Positions 48,714-57,735 of a stretch of 64,000 nucleotides of DNA are shown here, piece by piece. The stretch spans positions 78,894 through 142,893 of the forward strand of contig CACZKE010000008.1 of the NCBI GenBank assembly GCA_902781705.1, written 5' to 3'. A model generated the notes under the pieces. The model saw nothing but the letters and a program-made list of their open reading frames with translations, was not told where the DNA came from and searched no databases. A program made the position numbers and the translations under genes. This stretch comes from an uncultured Bacteroidia bacterium. GTDB lineage: Bacteria; Bacteroidota; Bacteroidia; Bacteroidales; UBA932. Numbering within the stretch: position 1 is the stretch's first letter; the number at the start of each line of letters is the position of its first letter.

Positions 48714-49278
48714 ACCGTTGAATACCGAATTCCTGGACCGCGCGATCGTATTCGCCGTCCGCGCCCATGCCGGGACCGAGCGCCGGGGCAAGGGATTTCC
48801 CTATGTCGTCCATCCGTTGGAGGCGATGGCCATCGCCGCCACGATGACGGCCGACCAGGAAATCCTCGCCGCCGCCGCCCTGCATGACGTCGTGGAGGAT
48901 ACGGAGGTCACGCTGGAGGAAATCCGCACCCTTTTCGGGGGGCGTGTCGCCTCCCTGGTCCAGGTGGAGAGCGACCGGACGGAAGAAGGTTTGGACTGGC
49001 GGGAACGGAAACTGGATTCCCTCAGGCGTCTGTCCGCTTCTTCCCGGGACGCGCAGATTGTCGCCCTCGGGGACAAACTCTCCAACATGCGCGCCATTGC
49101 GCGGGATTATGCCACCCTGGGCGAGCCTTTCTGGACGTTGTTCCGTGTGAAGGAAAAAGCGGTCCATGCCTGGCGTTACCACGCCCTTCTCGATGCATTT
49201 GCCGAACTCCGGGACACCTATGCGTACCGGGAGTTCGAATTTTTGGTGAACCGGGTTTTCCCCCGGGAAAAGGATTGA
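48703..49278 (+). CDS. Small HD-domain (p)ppGpp hydrolase-like protein
   Basis: 191 residues if started at GTG 48703, which overlaps the previous gene by 11 nt; a TTG at 48718 (186 residues), 4 nt after the stop, is an alternative. The RSH hydrolase motifs are complete: FPYVVHP (His37), AALHDVVEDT (His61, Asp62, Glu65, Asp66) and ALGDKLSNMRAIARD. No synthetase part is present, so it is a stand-alone hydrolase of the SAH/Mesh1 kind. With the synthetase two genes upstream it forms a synthesis/removal pair for an alarmone. Confidence 0.87.
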   Translation: MGNKPLNTEFLDRAIVFAVRAHAGTERRGKGFPYVVHPLEAMAIAATMTADQEILAAAALHDVVEDTEVTLEEIRTLFGGRVASLVQVESDRTEEGLDWRERKLDSLRRLSASSRDAQIVALGDKLSNMRAIARDYATLGEPFWTLFRVKEKAVHAWRYHALLDAFAELRDTYAYREFEFLVNRVFPREKD

Positions 49279-49282
49279 CAGG

Positions 49283-50128
49283 ATGGAAGAACTCAGGGCG
49301 ATCCCCGTCGATATGGCGGACTACGAATATGCCGGCGAAGGAGCCAATGCAATCAGTTACAATCATCGTTTCAATCACGATGTGATGCTCAAGCTTTATT
49401 TCCCGGGGAAGGTCCGTCAGCCGATGGACGAGGTCCTGCTTGCCCGGCGCGTGTACGACCTGGGCATTCCTACGCCTGAACCCGGTGATTTCGTCACGGA
49501 CGGGGAGCGTTACGGCATCCGCTTCCGCCGGATCCGGGACAAGGTGTCCGTTGCCCGGGCTGTCAGTCTTCATCCGGAAGAAGTCGCCCGATATGCGGAG
49601 GAAATGGCCCGGATGTGCCGGCTCCTCCATGGAATCCATGTCGATCCTGCCGCTTTCGAGAGCGTGAAAGTGCGCTATCGGTCCCTGTTGGAGGAATCCC
49701 CGCTTTTCACGACGGTCGAAAAGGACCGTCTCCTGCGTTTTATCGAGGACGCACCCGATTCGGATACGGCCCTCCACGGCGACCTTCAGTTCGGCAATCT
49801 CATATTCGACGGGACGGGCCGGTACTATTTCATCGACCTGGGCGATTTCGGCTACGGGTATCCGCTGTTCGACGTGGGGATGGTTTATGTGACGGCCTAT
49901 CTCAGCGACCCTGGTTTCGTCCGGGAGGCCTTCCATATGGAGCCGGAGACCGCCGTCCTGTTCTGGAAGGCCTTCGCGCCCGCCTATTTCGGAGCGGACC
50001 GGCCGCTTTCCGATATCGAAGACGAGGTCCGTCCGTACGCCGGACTGAAAACACTGCTGGTGGAACGGGATATGGGCTGTAAGATGCCCGCTTTCCGCGC
50101 TGCCCTCCAATCCGTCCTTCAACCCTGA
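49283..50128 (+). CDS. APH-family small-molecule kinase (aminoglycoside phosphotransferase-like)
   Basis: 281 residues, 4 nt after the HD gene. The eukaryotic-kinase-like fold is indicated by an N-lobe strand pattern (YEYAGEGANAISY, MLKLYF with a Lys), the catalytic loop LHGDLQFGNLIF (HGDxxxxN, Asp as base) and the metal motif FIDLGDFGYG. The phosphate acceptor is unknown. A TIGR02172-type protein would fit the length. Given its neighbours it more likely modifies a small metabolite or a protein in this pathway than confers antibiotic resistance; that is an inference. Confidence 0.82.
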   Translation: MEELRAIPVDMADYEYAGEGANAISYNHRFNHDVMLKLYFPGKVRQPMDEVLLARRVYDLGIPTPEPGDFVTDGERYGIRFRRIRDKVSVARAVSLHPEEVARYAEEMARMCRLLHGIHVDPAAFESVKVRYRSLLEESPLFTTVEKDRLLRFIEDAPDSDTALHGDLQFGNLIFDGTGRYYFIDLGDFGYGYPLFDVGMVYVTAYLSDPGFVREAFHMEPETAVLFWKAFAPAYFGADRPLSDIEDEVRPYAGLKTLLVERDMGCKMPAFRAALQSVLQP

Positions 50129-50132
50129 CGCC

Positions 50133-52328
50133 ATGGCTAGACAGAAATTCAACAAGGCAACGGTCAATTATGTCCTTCAGGGACTGGCCCTCGTCATCGT
50201 CGCGATGATCACCCTGGAAGGGACGTCGCTGGTCCAGTATTTTTTCTCGCGGGACATGATGCAGGAGGAGGCCACCCTGCGTGCACAGAGTCGCATCAAC
50301 ACGACCAATATCCAGATTACCAATGTGATGGATCAGGTCGAGACTGCGCTGGACAACAACCTCTGGTCGGTCCATACCATCATGGCCAAGCCGGACAGCC
50401 TGTGGTCCCTGACACAGCGCATCGTCCGGAACAACGATTTCATCTACGGTTCCGCCATTGCCTTCGTCGAGAATTATTTCCCGGAACGCGGCTACTGGTT
50501 CTCTCCCTACTCCTTCCGGAACGGCACGCAGATCGACAGCGTCCAACTGGGGAACGAAGAATATGACTATCTGAAAAAGGAGTGGTTCGTCAAGCCGCTG
50601 GAATCCGGAGAGGAATACTGGTCGGAACCTTATTTCGACACCGGCGGCGGCGAGAAATTGATGACGACCTTCTGTGCACCCGTCAAAGACGTTGACGGGA
50701 AAGTCTTCGCCATCCTGACGGCCGACGTGTCCCTGGAATGGCTCACGGACCTGGTGGGGGACGTGGAAGAGTATCCCGGTGCCTTCAGCATGCTCATCAG
50801 CCGGACCGGAAAACTGATGGTTTCCCCGTCCCCTGCCTTCGTGATGAAGACGACGGCCCAGGAAATCACGGCGACCCTGGATGACATGACGGCGGCCGAC
50901 GTGGCGAATTCGATGCTGGCCGGTCGCTCAGGAAGCGCATCGGTCATGTATAAGGGGGAGAAGGAAATGGTATGTTATGCGCCGATCGAGCGGACAGGCT
51001 GGTCCATGGCCGTCATCATCCCTTACGATGAGGTTTTCGGCGAGATCCGGAAAGTGAACGCCATGGTCCGTGCATTGCAGATCCTCGGCGTCCTCCTTCT
51101 GGCGTTCATCCTGTACCTGGCCGTCCGGAATCAGGTCAAACTGCGGGATGTCTCGGAGAAGAAAAACCTGATCGAGAACGAACTCCATATCGCCCGTGAC
51201 ATCCAGATGTCCATGCTTCCGAAGACCTTCCCGCCGTATCCGACCCGGAAAGACCTGGAGATGTATGGAACCGTCATCCCGGCCAAGGAAGTGAGCGGGG
51301 ACCTGTACGACTTTCATATCCATGACGAGCGTCTCTTTTTCTGCATCGGTGACGTAAGCGGGAAAGGTATCCCCGCATCCCTCGTCATGGCGACCACCCA
51401 GAGTCTGTTCCGGATGACGTCGGCCAATGAACACAGTCCGGCGCGCATCGTCGCCGCTATGAACGACTCCATGGTCGAGGCGAACGAGAGCAATATGTTC
51501 GTCACCTTTTTCGTGGGAGTCCTGGACCTGACGAACGGTCACCTGCGGTATTGCAATGCGGGACACAACGCCCCCGTGGTGATGCATGCCGGGGAAAAGG
51601 CTCGCCTGCTCGAGGTGGAATCCAACCTCCCGCTGGGCGTGATGCCGGGTTATCCGTATCACGAGCAGGAAACGGAGATCGTTTCCGGAGAATCGCTTTT
51701 CCTGTATACGGACGGCCTGACGGAGGCGGAGGATATCCATCACCGCCTGTTTGGAGAAGAAAGGATGCTCCAGACGGCCACCCGGGTGGCTTCCGCTCCG
51801 GTCGACGAGCAGTTGAAGGGAATGGAAGAAGCCGTCAGGAACCATGCCGGGCAAGCCGAACAGAGTGACGACCTGACGATGCTCGTCGTCCGGTTTGTCC
51901 TCGGTGCCGGCCCCATGGGGCTCCGGCGTTCCTTGACGCTGCACAACGACATCCGCCAGATTTCCCGCCTCGCCGATTTCGTAACGGGTATCGCGAGCGA
52001 GTCGGGGATCGACCAGGCCACGGCCATGAGTCTCAACCTGGCGTTGGAGGAAGCCGTTTCCAACGTGATCCTCTATGCCTATCCGGAAGGGACCGAAGGT
52101 ACGGTGGATGTCGATGCCGCCATCTGGGAGGACCGGATCGATTTCCGGATCACCGACAGCGGCCGCCCCTTCGATCCTACGCTTTCGGTCGGTCCCGACC
52201 TGACGCTGAAAGCGGAGGAACGACCCATCGGCGGACTGGGCATCTATCTGGTGAAGAAAATCATGGACCATGTGTCCTATACCCGTGAAAACGGGAAGAA
52301 CATCCTGTCAATGACAAAAAATAGATAA
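50133..52328 (+). CDS. Membrane sensor fused to SpoIIE-type PP2C phosphatase and RsbW-like kinase domain
   Basis: 731 residues. TM1 at about 14-35 and TM2 at about 310-332 bracket a periplasmic dCache-like sensor (AIAFVENYFPERGYWFSPY, FAILTADVSLEWLTDL). After a short linker helix, the PP2C/SpoIIE domain spans about 370-585 with VSGDLYDF, IGDVSGKGIPASL, CNAGHNAPVV and QSDDLTMLVV, the metal-binding aspartates in place. Residues about 600-728 form a HATPase_c_2 domain with the N box LALEEAVSNVILYAYP, DSGRPFDPT and GGLGIYLVKK. Phosphatase and anti-sigma-type kinase in one chain, beside a STAS gene, make a complete partner-switching loop driven by an external signal. Confidence 0.92.
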   Translation: MARQKFNKATVNYVLQGLALVIVAMITLEGTSLVQYFFSRDMMQEEATLRAQSRINTTNIQITNVMDQVETALDNNLWSVHTIMAKPDSLWSLTQRIVRNNDFIYGSAIAFVENYFPERGYWFSPYSFRNGTQIDSVQLGNEEYDYLKKEWFVKPLESGEEYWSEPYFDTGGGEKLMTTFCAPVKDVDGKVFAILTADVSLEWLTDLVGDVEEYPGAFSMLISRTGKLMVSPSPAFVMKTTAQEITATLDDMTAADVANSMLAGRSGSASVMYKGEKEMVCYAPIERTGWSMAVIIPYDEVFGEIRKVNAMVRALQILGVLLLAFILYLAVRNQVKLRDVSEKKNLIENELHIARDIQMSMLPKTFPPYPTRKDLEMYGTVIPAKEVSGDLYDFHIHDERLFFCIGDVSGKGIPASLVMATTQSLFRMTSANEHSPARIVAAMNDSMVEANESNMFVTFFVGVLDLTNGHLRYCNAGHNAPVVMHAGEKARLLEVESNLPLGVMPGYPYHEQETEIVSGESLFLYTDGLTEAEDIHHRLFGEERMLQTATRVASAPVDEQLKGMEEAVRNHAGQAEQSDDLTMLVVRFVLGAGPMGLRRSLTLHNDIRQISRLADFVTGIASESGIDQATAMSLNLALEEAVSNVILYAYPEGTEGTVDVDAAIWEDRIDFRITDSGRPFDPTLSVGPDLTLKAEERPIGGLGIYLVKKIMDHVSYTRENGKNILSMTKNR

Positions 52329-52333
52329 GAGAA

Positions 52334-52636
52334 ATGGAAATCCACATCACTGAATCGAAAGGGACGCTGACCGCCCGTTTCATCGGCCGCCTGGATACGC
52401 CGGCTGCTGCCGACGCGACCCGCGACGTACAGCCCTTGATCGACGGGGCCGACAAGACTATCATCCTGGATTGCAGCGAGATGGCTTACATCTCCAGTTC
52501 CGGTCTCCGTATTTTCCTGACCATCCGCAAGGCGGCTGCTGCCAAAGGCGGAAAGGTTATCATCGAGGGCCTGTCCAATGAGATCCGGCAGGTTTTCATG
52601 ATGACCGGCTTCCTCCAGTTATTCGAGATTCGGTAG
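52334..52636 (+). CDS. STAS-domain anti-sigma factor antagonist (SpoIIAA/RsbV-like)
   Basis: 100 residues, 5 nt after the phosphatase gene. A single STAS domain: FIGRLDTPAAAD, then TIILDCSEMAYISSSGLRIFL, where the SSSGLR segment holds the serine that anti-sigma kinases phosphorylate, and VIIEGLSNEIRQVF near the end. The HATPase domain of the upstream protein is its likely kinase and the SpoIIE domain its phosphatase. The downstream target is not evident; no sigma factor gene is in the window. Confidence 0.92.
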   Translation: MEIHITESKGTLTARFIGRLDTPAAADATRDVQPLIDGADKTIILDCSEMAYISSSGLRIFLTIRKAAAAKGGKVIIEGLSNEIRQVFMMTGFLQLFEIR

Positions 52637-52639
52637 GTC

Positions 52640-54778
52640 GTGAAAGAAATCTATATCAAGCATATCGCTGGACTCCTGCAGGTGAAGGACTGGCAGGTGG
52701 AGAACTGTGCGGAACTCTTCGCGGAAGGATGCACGGTCCCCTTCATCAGCCGGTACCGGAAAGAGCGCACCGGCGGTCTTTCCGATGTCGAGGTCGCCGA
52801 AATCAAGCATTGGACCGAGGCCTTTGCGGACATGGAAAAGCGCAAGGCATCCATCCTTTCCACCATCGAAGAGCAGGGAAAACTGACACCGGAACTGAAG
52901 CGGCAGATTGAATCCTGCGTCGAATCCGGCATCCTCGAGGACCTTTACCTCCCTTACCGTCCCAAGCGGAAAACGCGGGCTACGGTTGCCGTTGCGAAAG
53001 GCCTGGAGCCGCTGGCCGACCTTCTCTGGAACGGGAAATCCCGTCGTCCGGAAGCCGATGCCGCCCCGTTTGTGAAAGGGGAGGTCGCTTCCGTGGAGGA
53101 AGCGCTCTCCGGGGCCCGGGATATCATCGCGGAGCGTCTGTCCGAGACGGCCCAGGTCCGGGAGAACCTGCGGAGCGTGTTCCGGACGCGGCGGGTCCTG
53201 TCCAAGGCGACCAAGGCGGCGGAGAAGGACCCGGGCGCGGCGAAATACCGGACCTATTTCAACTATTCGATGCCGCTTTCCAAGATCCCTTCCTATGCCC
53301 TTCTGGCACTGCTCCGGGCGGAAAACGAGGGATTCCTGCGTCTATCCATCGATGCCGACGCCGAAAAGTGCGGCAACAAGATCTACTACGATTTCTGTCA
53401 GGCGAAGGGGTATCCCGCTCCGGAAGCCGGCCGGGAGATCCGGACGGCCGTGGATGATGCCTACAAGCGCCTGCTGGAGCCCTCCATCACCGGTGAAGTC
53501 CTCCGGGAAGCCAAGCGGAAGGCCGATATCGATTCCATCCGGGTTTTCGGAGAGAATCTGCGTCAGTTGCTCCTGGCTGCGCCGGTGGGGCAGAAGAGGA
53601 CGATGGCCATCGATCCGGGATTCCGGACAGGATGCAAGGTCGTCTGCCTGGACGAACACGGAAACCTGCTGGACCATACCGTCATTTTTCCGCATCCGCC
53701 GGCCGCCAAAAAAGTGCAGGCCATCATGACGGTGGCGGACCTGGTGGAAAAATACCGCATCGAGGTCATCGCCATCGGCAACGGGACGGCCGGACGTGAA
53801 ACGGAGGAATTCGTGCGGAAGGTCGGACTGGATGACAGCGTCCGTATCTTTTCCGTCAGCGAGGACGGAGCGTCGGTCTATTCCGCCTCCGACGTGGCCC
53901 GGGAAGAGTTCCCGGAATATGACGTGACCGTACGCGGGGCCGTTTCCATCGGCCGCCGCCTGATGGACCCGCTCGCGGAACTGGTGAAAATCGACCCGAA
54001 ATCCCTGGGAATCGGGCAGTATCAGCACGACGTGGACCAGACGCTCCTCAAAGAGCAGCTGGACAATACGGTGGAAAGTTGCGTGAACAGCGTGGGCGTC
54101 AACCTCAATACGGCCAGTCCCTACCTCCTGCAGTATGTGTCGGGCATTGGTCCCGTGATGGCAGGGAATATCGTCGAATACCGTAACCAGGCAGGTGGAT
54201 ATACTTCCCGTGAACAACTCCTGCAGGTGCCTCGGCTGGGGCCGAAGGCCTATCAGCAGTGCGCCGGTTTCCTCCGGATACCGGAGGCGAAAAACCCGCT
54301 GGACGGCAGTGCCGTGCATCCGGAGGCCTACCATATCGTGGACCGCATGGCGAAGGACCTGGGCGTTTCCACCCGCGAACTGGTGGGCAATGCGGACCTT
54401 TGCCGGAAGATCAAGGCCCAGGATTATGTGGAAGGGGATTTCGGCCTGCCGACGGTGAATGACATCCTGCAGGAACTCGCCAAACCCGGACGGGATCCCC
54501 GGGAGTCGGCCCAGGAGTTCTCCTTTGCCGAGGATATCCATGAAATCGACGACCTGAAGGAAGGAATGGAACTTCCCGGTATCGTGACGAACCTGACCTC
54601 CTTCGGCGCCTTCGTGGACATCGGCCTGCATGAGAACGGGCTGATCCATGCCTCCCGGATGGGGGTGAAAGGCATGGCGGATCCTTCAAAGGTTCTCAAG
54701 TTGCACCAGACTGTCCGGGTGCAGGTGATTTCCGTGGACCTGGACCGAAAACGTATCGGACTCAGATTGCTTAAATAA
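52640..54778 (+). CDS. tex: RNA-binding transcriptional accessory protein Tex
   Basis: 712 residues from GTG 52640, 4 nt after the STAS stop. Domains in order: Tex N-terminal helical region (FISRYRKERTGGLSD), YqgF-like RNase H fold (RTMAIDPGFRTGCKVV), helix-hairpin-helix (NTASPYLLQYVSGIGPVMA) and a C-terminal S1 RNA-binding domain (GIVTNLTSFGAFVDIG, ending KRIGLRLLK). The length and arrangement match Tex from other bacteria. Tex binds nucleic acid and associates with transcription. It is probably read through from the signalling operon, because the gap before it holds no promoter. Confidence 0.95.
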   Translation: MKEIYIKHIAGLLQVKDWQVENCAELFAEGCTVPFISRYRKERTGGLSDVEVAEIKHWTEAFADMEKRKASILSTIEEQGKLTPELKRQIESCVESGILEDLYLPYRPKRKTRATVAVAKGLEPLADLLWNGKSRRPEADAAPFVKGEVASVEEALSGARDIIAERLSETAQVRENLRSVFRTRRVLSKATKAAEKDPGAAKYRTYFNYSMPLSKIPSYALLALLRAENEGFLRLSIDADAEKCGNKIYYDFCQAKGYPAPEAGREIRTAVDDAYKRLLEPSITGEVLREAKRKADIDSIRVFGENLRQLLLAAPVGQKRTMAIDPGFRTGCKVVCLDEHGNLLDHTVIFPHPPAAKKVQAIMTVADLVEKYRIEVIAIGNGTAGRETEEFVRKVGLDDSVRIFSVSEDGASVYSASDVAREEFPEYDVTVRGAVSIGRRLMDPLAELVKIDPKSLGIGQYQHDVDQTLLKEQLDNTVESCVNSVGVNLNTASPYLLQYVSGIGPVMAGNIVEYRNQAGGYTSREQLLQVPRLGPKAYQQCAGFLRIPEAKNPLDGSAVHPEAYHIVDRMAKDLGVSTRELVGNADLCRKIKAQDYVEGDFGLPTVNDILQELAKPGRDPRESAQEFSFAEDIHEIDDLKEGMELPGIVTNLTSFGAFVDIGLHENGLIHASRMGVKGMADPSKVLKLHQTVRVQVISVDLDRKRIGLRLLK

Positions 54779-54791
54779 ACCATAACGAGAT

Positions 54792-56762
54792 ATGAAGAGA
54801 TTATTTGTTCTGCTGACCGCTCTTTTTGCCGTGGCGGCCCTGCAAGCCAAAGACGTTGAACTGAAATCCCCGGACGGCCGGATTACGGTGACCGTCAATA
54901 CGGGGTATCACGTCTCCTATTCCGTGGAACGGGACGGTGTCCGCCTGCTGGCCCCTTCCAAGATTTCGATGACGCTTCTGGACGGTGTCCTGTACGGGGG
55001 CAGCGACAATTTCCGGGTTTCCCGGCGTACGGTCCGGCAAAATATCCCGGCCCGGGTTTTCAAACGGGCGTCCGTCAAGGACCATTTCAATGAGATGACC
55101 CTCTCCGCCGGCAACTACGAGATTATTTTCCGTGCCTATGACGACGGCGTTGCCTACCGGTTTGTCTCGAAGGAAAAGGCACCCGAGATCGCCGTCGCTT
55201 CCGAGCAGGCCGAATTTGCCTTCCCGGCCGACTGGAAGGCCTATGTTCCCTATGTGGCCCGGGATTATTCCTCTTATGAGCCGCAGTTCTTCAATTCTTT
55301 CGAGAATACGTATTCCCACCATACCATCACCCAGTGGGAGCGGGGACGGCTGGCTTTCCTGCCGATCACGGTGGAGGCGCCGAACGGCATCAAACTCTGC
55401 ATCACCGAGTCCGATCTGCTCGACTATCCGGGCATGTACCTGACCAACCGGGGCGGCGGCATTGCCCTTCGGGGGGTCTTTGCCGGTTACCCGATGCAGG
55501 TCGTGCAGGGCGGCCACAACATGCTGCAGGGTCTGGTCCGTTCCCGGCGGAATTTCCTGGCCAAGGTTCCCGGTCAGACCTCCTTCCCCTGGCGTACGGT
55601 CATCATTGCGGAAAAAGACCGTGAACTGGCCCAGAACGACATGACCTGGCGGCTGGCCCGCCCGGCGGACAGCCGTGACTGGTCCTGGGTGAAACCCGGA
55701 AAGGTGGCCTGGGACTGGTGGAATGACTGGAATATCTACGGCGTTGATTTCGAGGCCGGTATCAACAACGATACATACAAGTACTATATCGATTTCGCCT
55801 CGGAGCACGGCATCGAGTACGTCATCCTGGACGAAGGTTGGGCCGTGAACAAGGAGGCCGACCTGATGAAGGTGGTTCCGGAGATCGACCTGCCGATGCT
55901 TTGCGCCTACGCCAAGGAAAAGAACGTCGGGCTGATCCTCTGGGCCGGGTACTGGGCATTCAACCGCGACATGGATGCCGTTTGCCGTCATTATTCCCAG
56001 ATGGGCATCAAAGGCTTCAAGATCGACTTCATGGACCGGGACGACCAGCAGATGGTCCAGTTCTACACGAAAGCCGCCGAGACGACGGCGAAGTACAAAC
56101 TCCTGGCCGATTTCCACGGTGCCTACAAGCCGGCCGGCCTGCAGCGCACCTGGCCGAATGTCATCAACTTCGAAGGCGTACACGGTCTGGAACAGATGAA
56201 ATGGAGCGGCCCGGAGGTCGACCAGGTGACCTATGACGTGACCATTCCGTTCACCCGCCTCGTGGCCGGTCCTGCGGACTATACCCAGGGAGCCATGCGC
56301 AATGCCACCCGGAACAATTATCGTCCCGTCAACACCGAGCCGATGTCCCAGGGTACCCGCTGCCACCAGTTGGCGGAGTATATCATCTTCGATGCGCCGC
56401 TCACGATGCTTTGCGATTCTCCTTCCAATTATCGCCAGGAACCGGTATGCACGGAGTTCATCGCTTCCGTTCCCACGGTCTGGGATGAAACGGTGGCCCT
56501 GGACGGCAAGATTGCCGAGTATGTCGTCATCGCCCGCCGCAAGGGAGCGACCTGGTATATCGGCGTCCTGGGCAATTGGGACGCCCGTGACCTGGAGATT
56601 GACCTGACTCCGCTTCAGATCTCCCCGAAGCAGGGGACTGCCTTCGTGGACGGGGCCAATGCCCATCGGGCCGCCCGGGATTTCCGGAAAGAGGAAGTCA
56701 GCGTGAACGGCCGCTGGAAGGTCCATCTGGCCCCCGGCGGCGGTGCTGTTTTGGTCCTGTAA
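54792..56762 (+). CDS. GH97 glycoside hydrolase, probable retaining alpha-galactosidase type
   Basis: 656 residues with signal peptide MKRLFVLLTALFAVAALQA. The N-terminal sandwich (VELKSPDGRITVTVN, DGVAYRFV) is followed by the GH97 barrel: KVAWDWWNDWNIYGVDF, YVILDEGW and FKIDFMDRDDQQM. Asp412 in the last motif, with Glu461 in INFEGVHG, fits the nucleophile/acid-base arrangement of the retaining GH97 alpha-galactosidases; the inverting SusB-type alpha-glucosidases use a Glu base elsewhere. It follows tex by 13 nt, so it may be co-transcribed although functionally it belongs with the glycosidase region. Confidence 0.9.
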   Translation: MKRLFVLLTALFAVAALQAKDVELKSPDGRITVTVNTGYHVSYSVERDGVRLLAPSKISMTLLDGVLYGGSDNFRVSRRTVRQNIPARVFKRASVKDHFNEMTLSAGNYEIIFRAYDDGVAYRFVSKEKAPEIAVASEQAEFAFPADWKAYVPYVARDYSSYEPQFFNSFENTYSHHTITQWERGRLAFLPITVEAPNGIKLCITESDLLDYPGMYLTNRGGGIALRGVFAGYPMQVVQGGHNMLQGLVRSRRNFLAKVPGQTSFPWRTVIIAEKDRELAQNDMTWRLARPADSRDWSWVKPGKVAWDWWNDWNIYGVDFEAGINNDTYKYYIDFASEHGIEYVILDEGWAVNKEADLMKVVPEIDLPMLCAYAKEKNVGLILWAGYWAFNRDMDAVCRHYSQMGIKGFKIDFMDRDDQQMVQFYTKAAETTAKYKLLADFHGAYKPAGLQRTWPNVINFEGVHGLEQMKWSGPEVDQVTYDVTIPFTRLVAGPADYTQGAMRNATRNNYRPVNTEPMSQGTRCHQLAEYIIFDAPLTMLCDSPSNYRQEPVCTEFIASVPTVWDETVALDGKIAEYVVIARRKGATWYIGVLGNWDARDLEIDLTPLQISPKQGTAFVDGANAHRAARDFRKEEVSVNGRWKVHLAPGGGAVLVL

Positions 56763-56773
56763 ACGGTGATTTA

Positions 56774-56781
56774 TATATTTG
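56774..56781 (+). promoter_or_regulatory. -7 promoter element (TATATTTG) of the EamA gene
   Basis: Exact TAnnTTTG followed by C, ending 6 nt before the ATG at 56788. If transcription starts at the usual distance, the message has almost no 5' leader. Confidence 0.55.
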
Positions 56782-56787
56782 CACATT

Positions 56788-57717
56788 ATGCCGAAAAGTG
56801 GTTTTGGAAAAAACGCCCATGTACTGCTGGTTTATCTCAGTACGCTCGTGGCAGTCTCCCTGTGGGGACTGTCCTATATCTGGTGTGACCGGCTGATCCA
56901 ACTCGGGATTCCCGTGGAGTTCTTCCTCCCTGTGCGCATCCTCTGTGCCGGACTGATCCTCCTCGGTGTGAACCTGGCTTTCGGCTTCAGTATCCGGATC
57001 CGGCAAGAGGACATGACCACTTTCCTGCTGCTGGCGCTCTGCGAGCCGTTCATCTACTTTTTCTGCGAGACCTACGGCATCAAACTCACGGGATCTCCTA
57101 CGATCAGCGCCCTGGTGATCGCATCGACACCGGTCGTCGCCGTATTTGCGGGCTTGTTCTTCTTCAAGGAGAAGATCACGCCGCTGAACATGGTGGGAAT
57201 CCTCATCTGCCTGGGCGGGCTTTTCCTGGTGAGTCATGCACGTTCCGAAACGGGGCGTTTCTTCGTGCTGGGCATCCTCGTCCTGCTGATCGCCGTCTTT
57301 GCCGAAGTCGGCCATGCCAGTTGTACGAAAGCGTTGACCAGCGGGTATGCTCCCTCAGTCGTGGTCATGTACCAGTTCCTCATCGGCGCTGTGTATTTCT
57401 TCCCGTTCTTCCTGGCCCGCGGCCTGGAGACCTACGATCCTGTCCTCTATTGGTCCTGGGATGTCTGGAAGCCACTCCTGGCCCTCACCGTCCTGTGTTC
57501 CAGCCTGGCCTTCTCGCTGATGGCCTTCTCCATCAAGAGTCTGGGCGTTGCCAAATCCACGATTTTCCTCGCGATGATTCCGGTCGCGACAGCCGTATGG
57601 GGGCTTTTGCTCGGTGACGAGATCCTGCATGGATGGCAATGGGTCGGACTCGGGATCGCCTGCGTCGGTCTGGTCCTGACCCAGTGGAATACAAAGAAAA
57701 AAACGAAGGATGCCTGA
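56788..57717 (+). CDS. EamA/DMT-family transporter
   Basis: 309 residues from ATG 56788; the upstream TTG is part of the promoter. About ten hydrophobic segments in two homologous halves (AVSLWGLSYIWCDRLIQLG in the first; FSLMAFSIKSLGVAKSTIF in the second) match two EamA domains, ending in a basic tail KKKTKDA. Such proteins export or exchange metabolites such as amino acids, nucleosides or sugars; the substrate cannot be told. The end of the coding region lies inside a terminator hairpin. Confidence 0.92.
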   Translation: MPKSGFGKNAHVLLVYLSTLVAVSLWGLSYIWCDRLIQLGIPVEFFLPVRILCAGLILLGVNLAFGFSIRIRQEDMTTFLLLALCEPFIYFFCETYGIKLTGSPTISALVIASTPVVAVFAGLFFFKEKITPLNMVGILICLGGLFLVSHARSETGRFFVLGILVLLIAVFAEVGHASCTKALTSGYAPSVVVMYQFLIGAVYFFPFFLARGLETYDPVLYWSWDVWKPLLALTVLCSSLAFSLMAFSIKSLGVAKSTIFLAMIPVATAVWGLLLGDEILHGWQWVGLGIACVGLVLTQWNTKKKTKDA

Positions 57718-57730
57718 TCCTTCGTTTTTT
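57698..57730. terminator. Bidirectional intrinsic terminator
   Basis: A perfect 14-bp stem (AAAAAACGAAGGAT pairing with ATCCTTCGTTTTTT) and a 5-nt loop. It gives a U-tract in both directions and separates the converging EamA gene (+) and the mannosyltransferase-like gene (-). Confidence 0.9.
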
Positions 57731-57735
57731 CATTG

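Noticed and set aside
44937-49278. Reading the signalling operon as an anti-phage system (CapRel, toxSAS-antitoxin or CBASS-like)
   Set aside because: There is no recognisable effector nuclease, phage-binding zinc domain or CD-NTase, and housekeeping tex is in the same run. It remains possible but is not supported by sequence alone.
49283-50128. Aminoglycoside resistance gene
   Set aside because: Only the broad APH fold motifs match; the context is signalling genes, not a resistance or mobile region.
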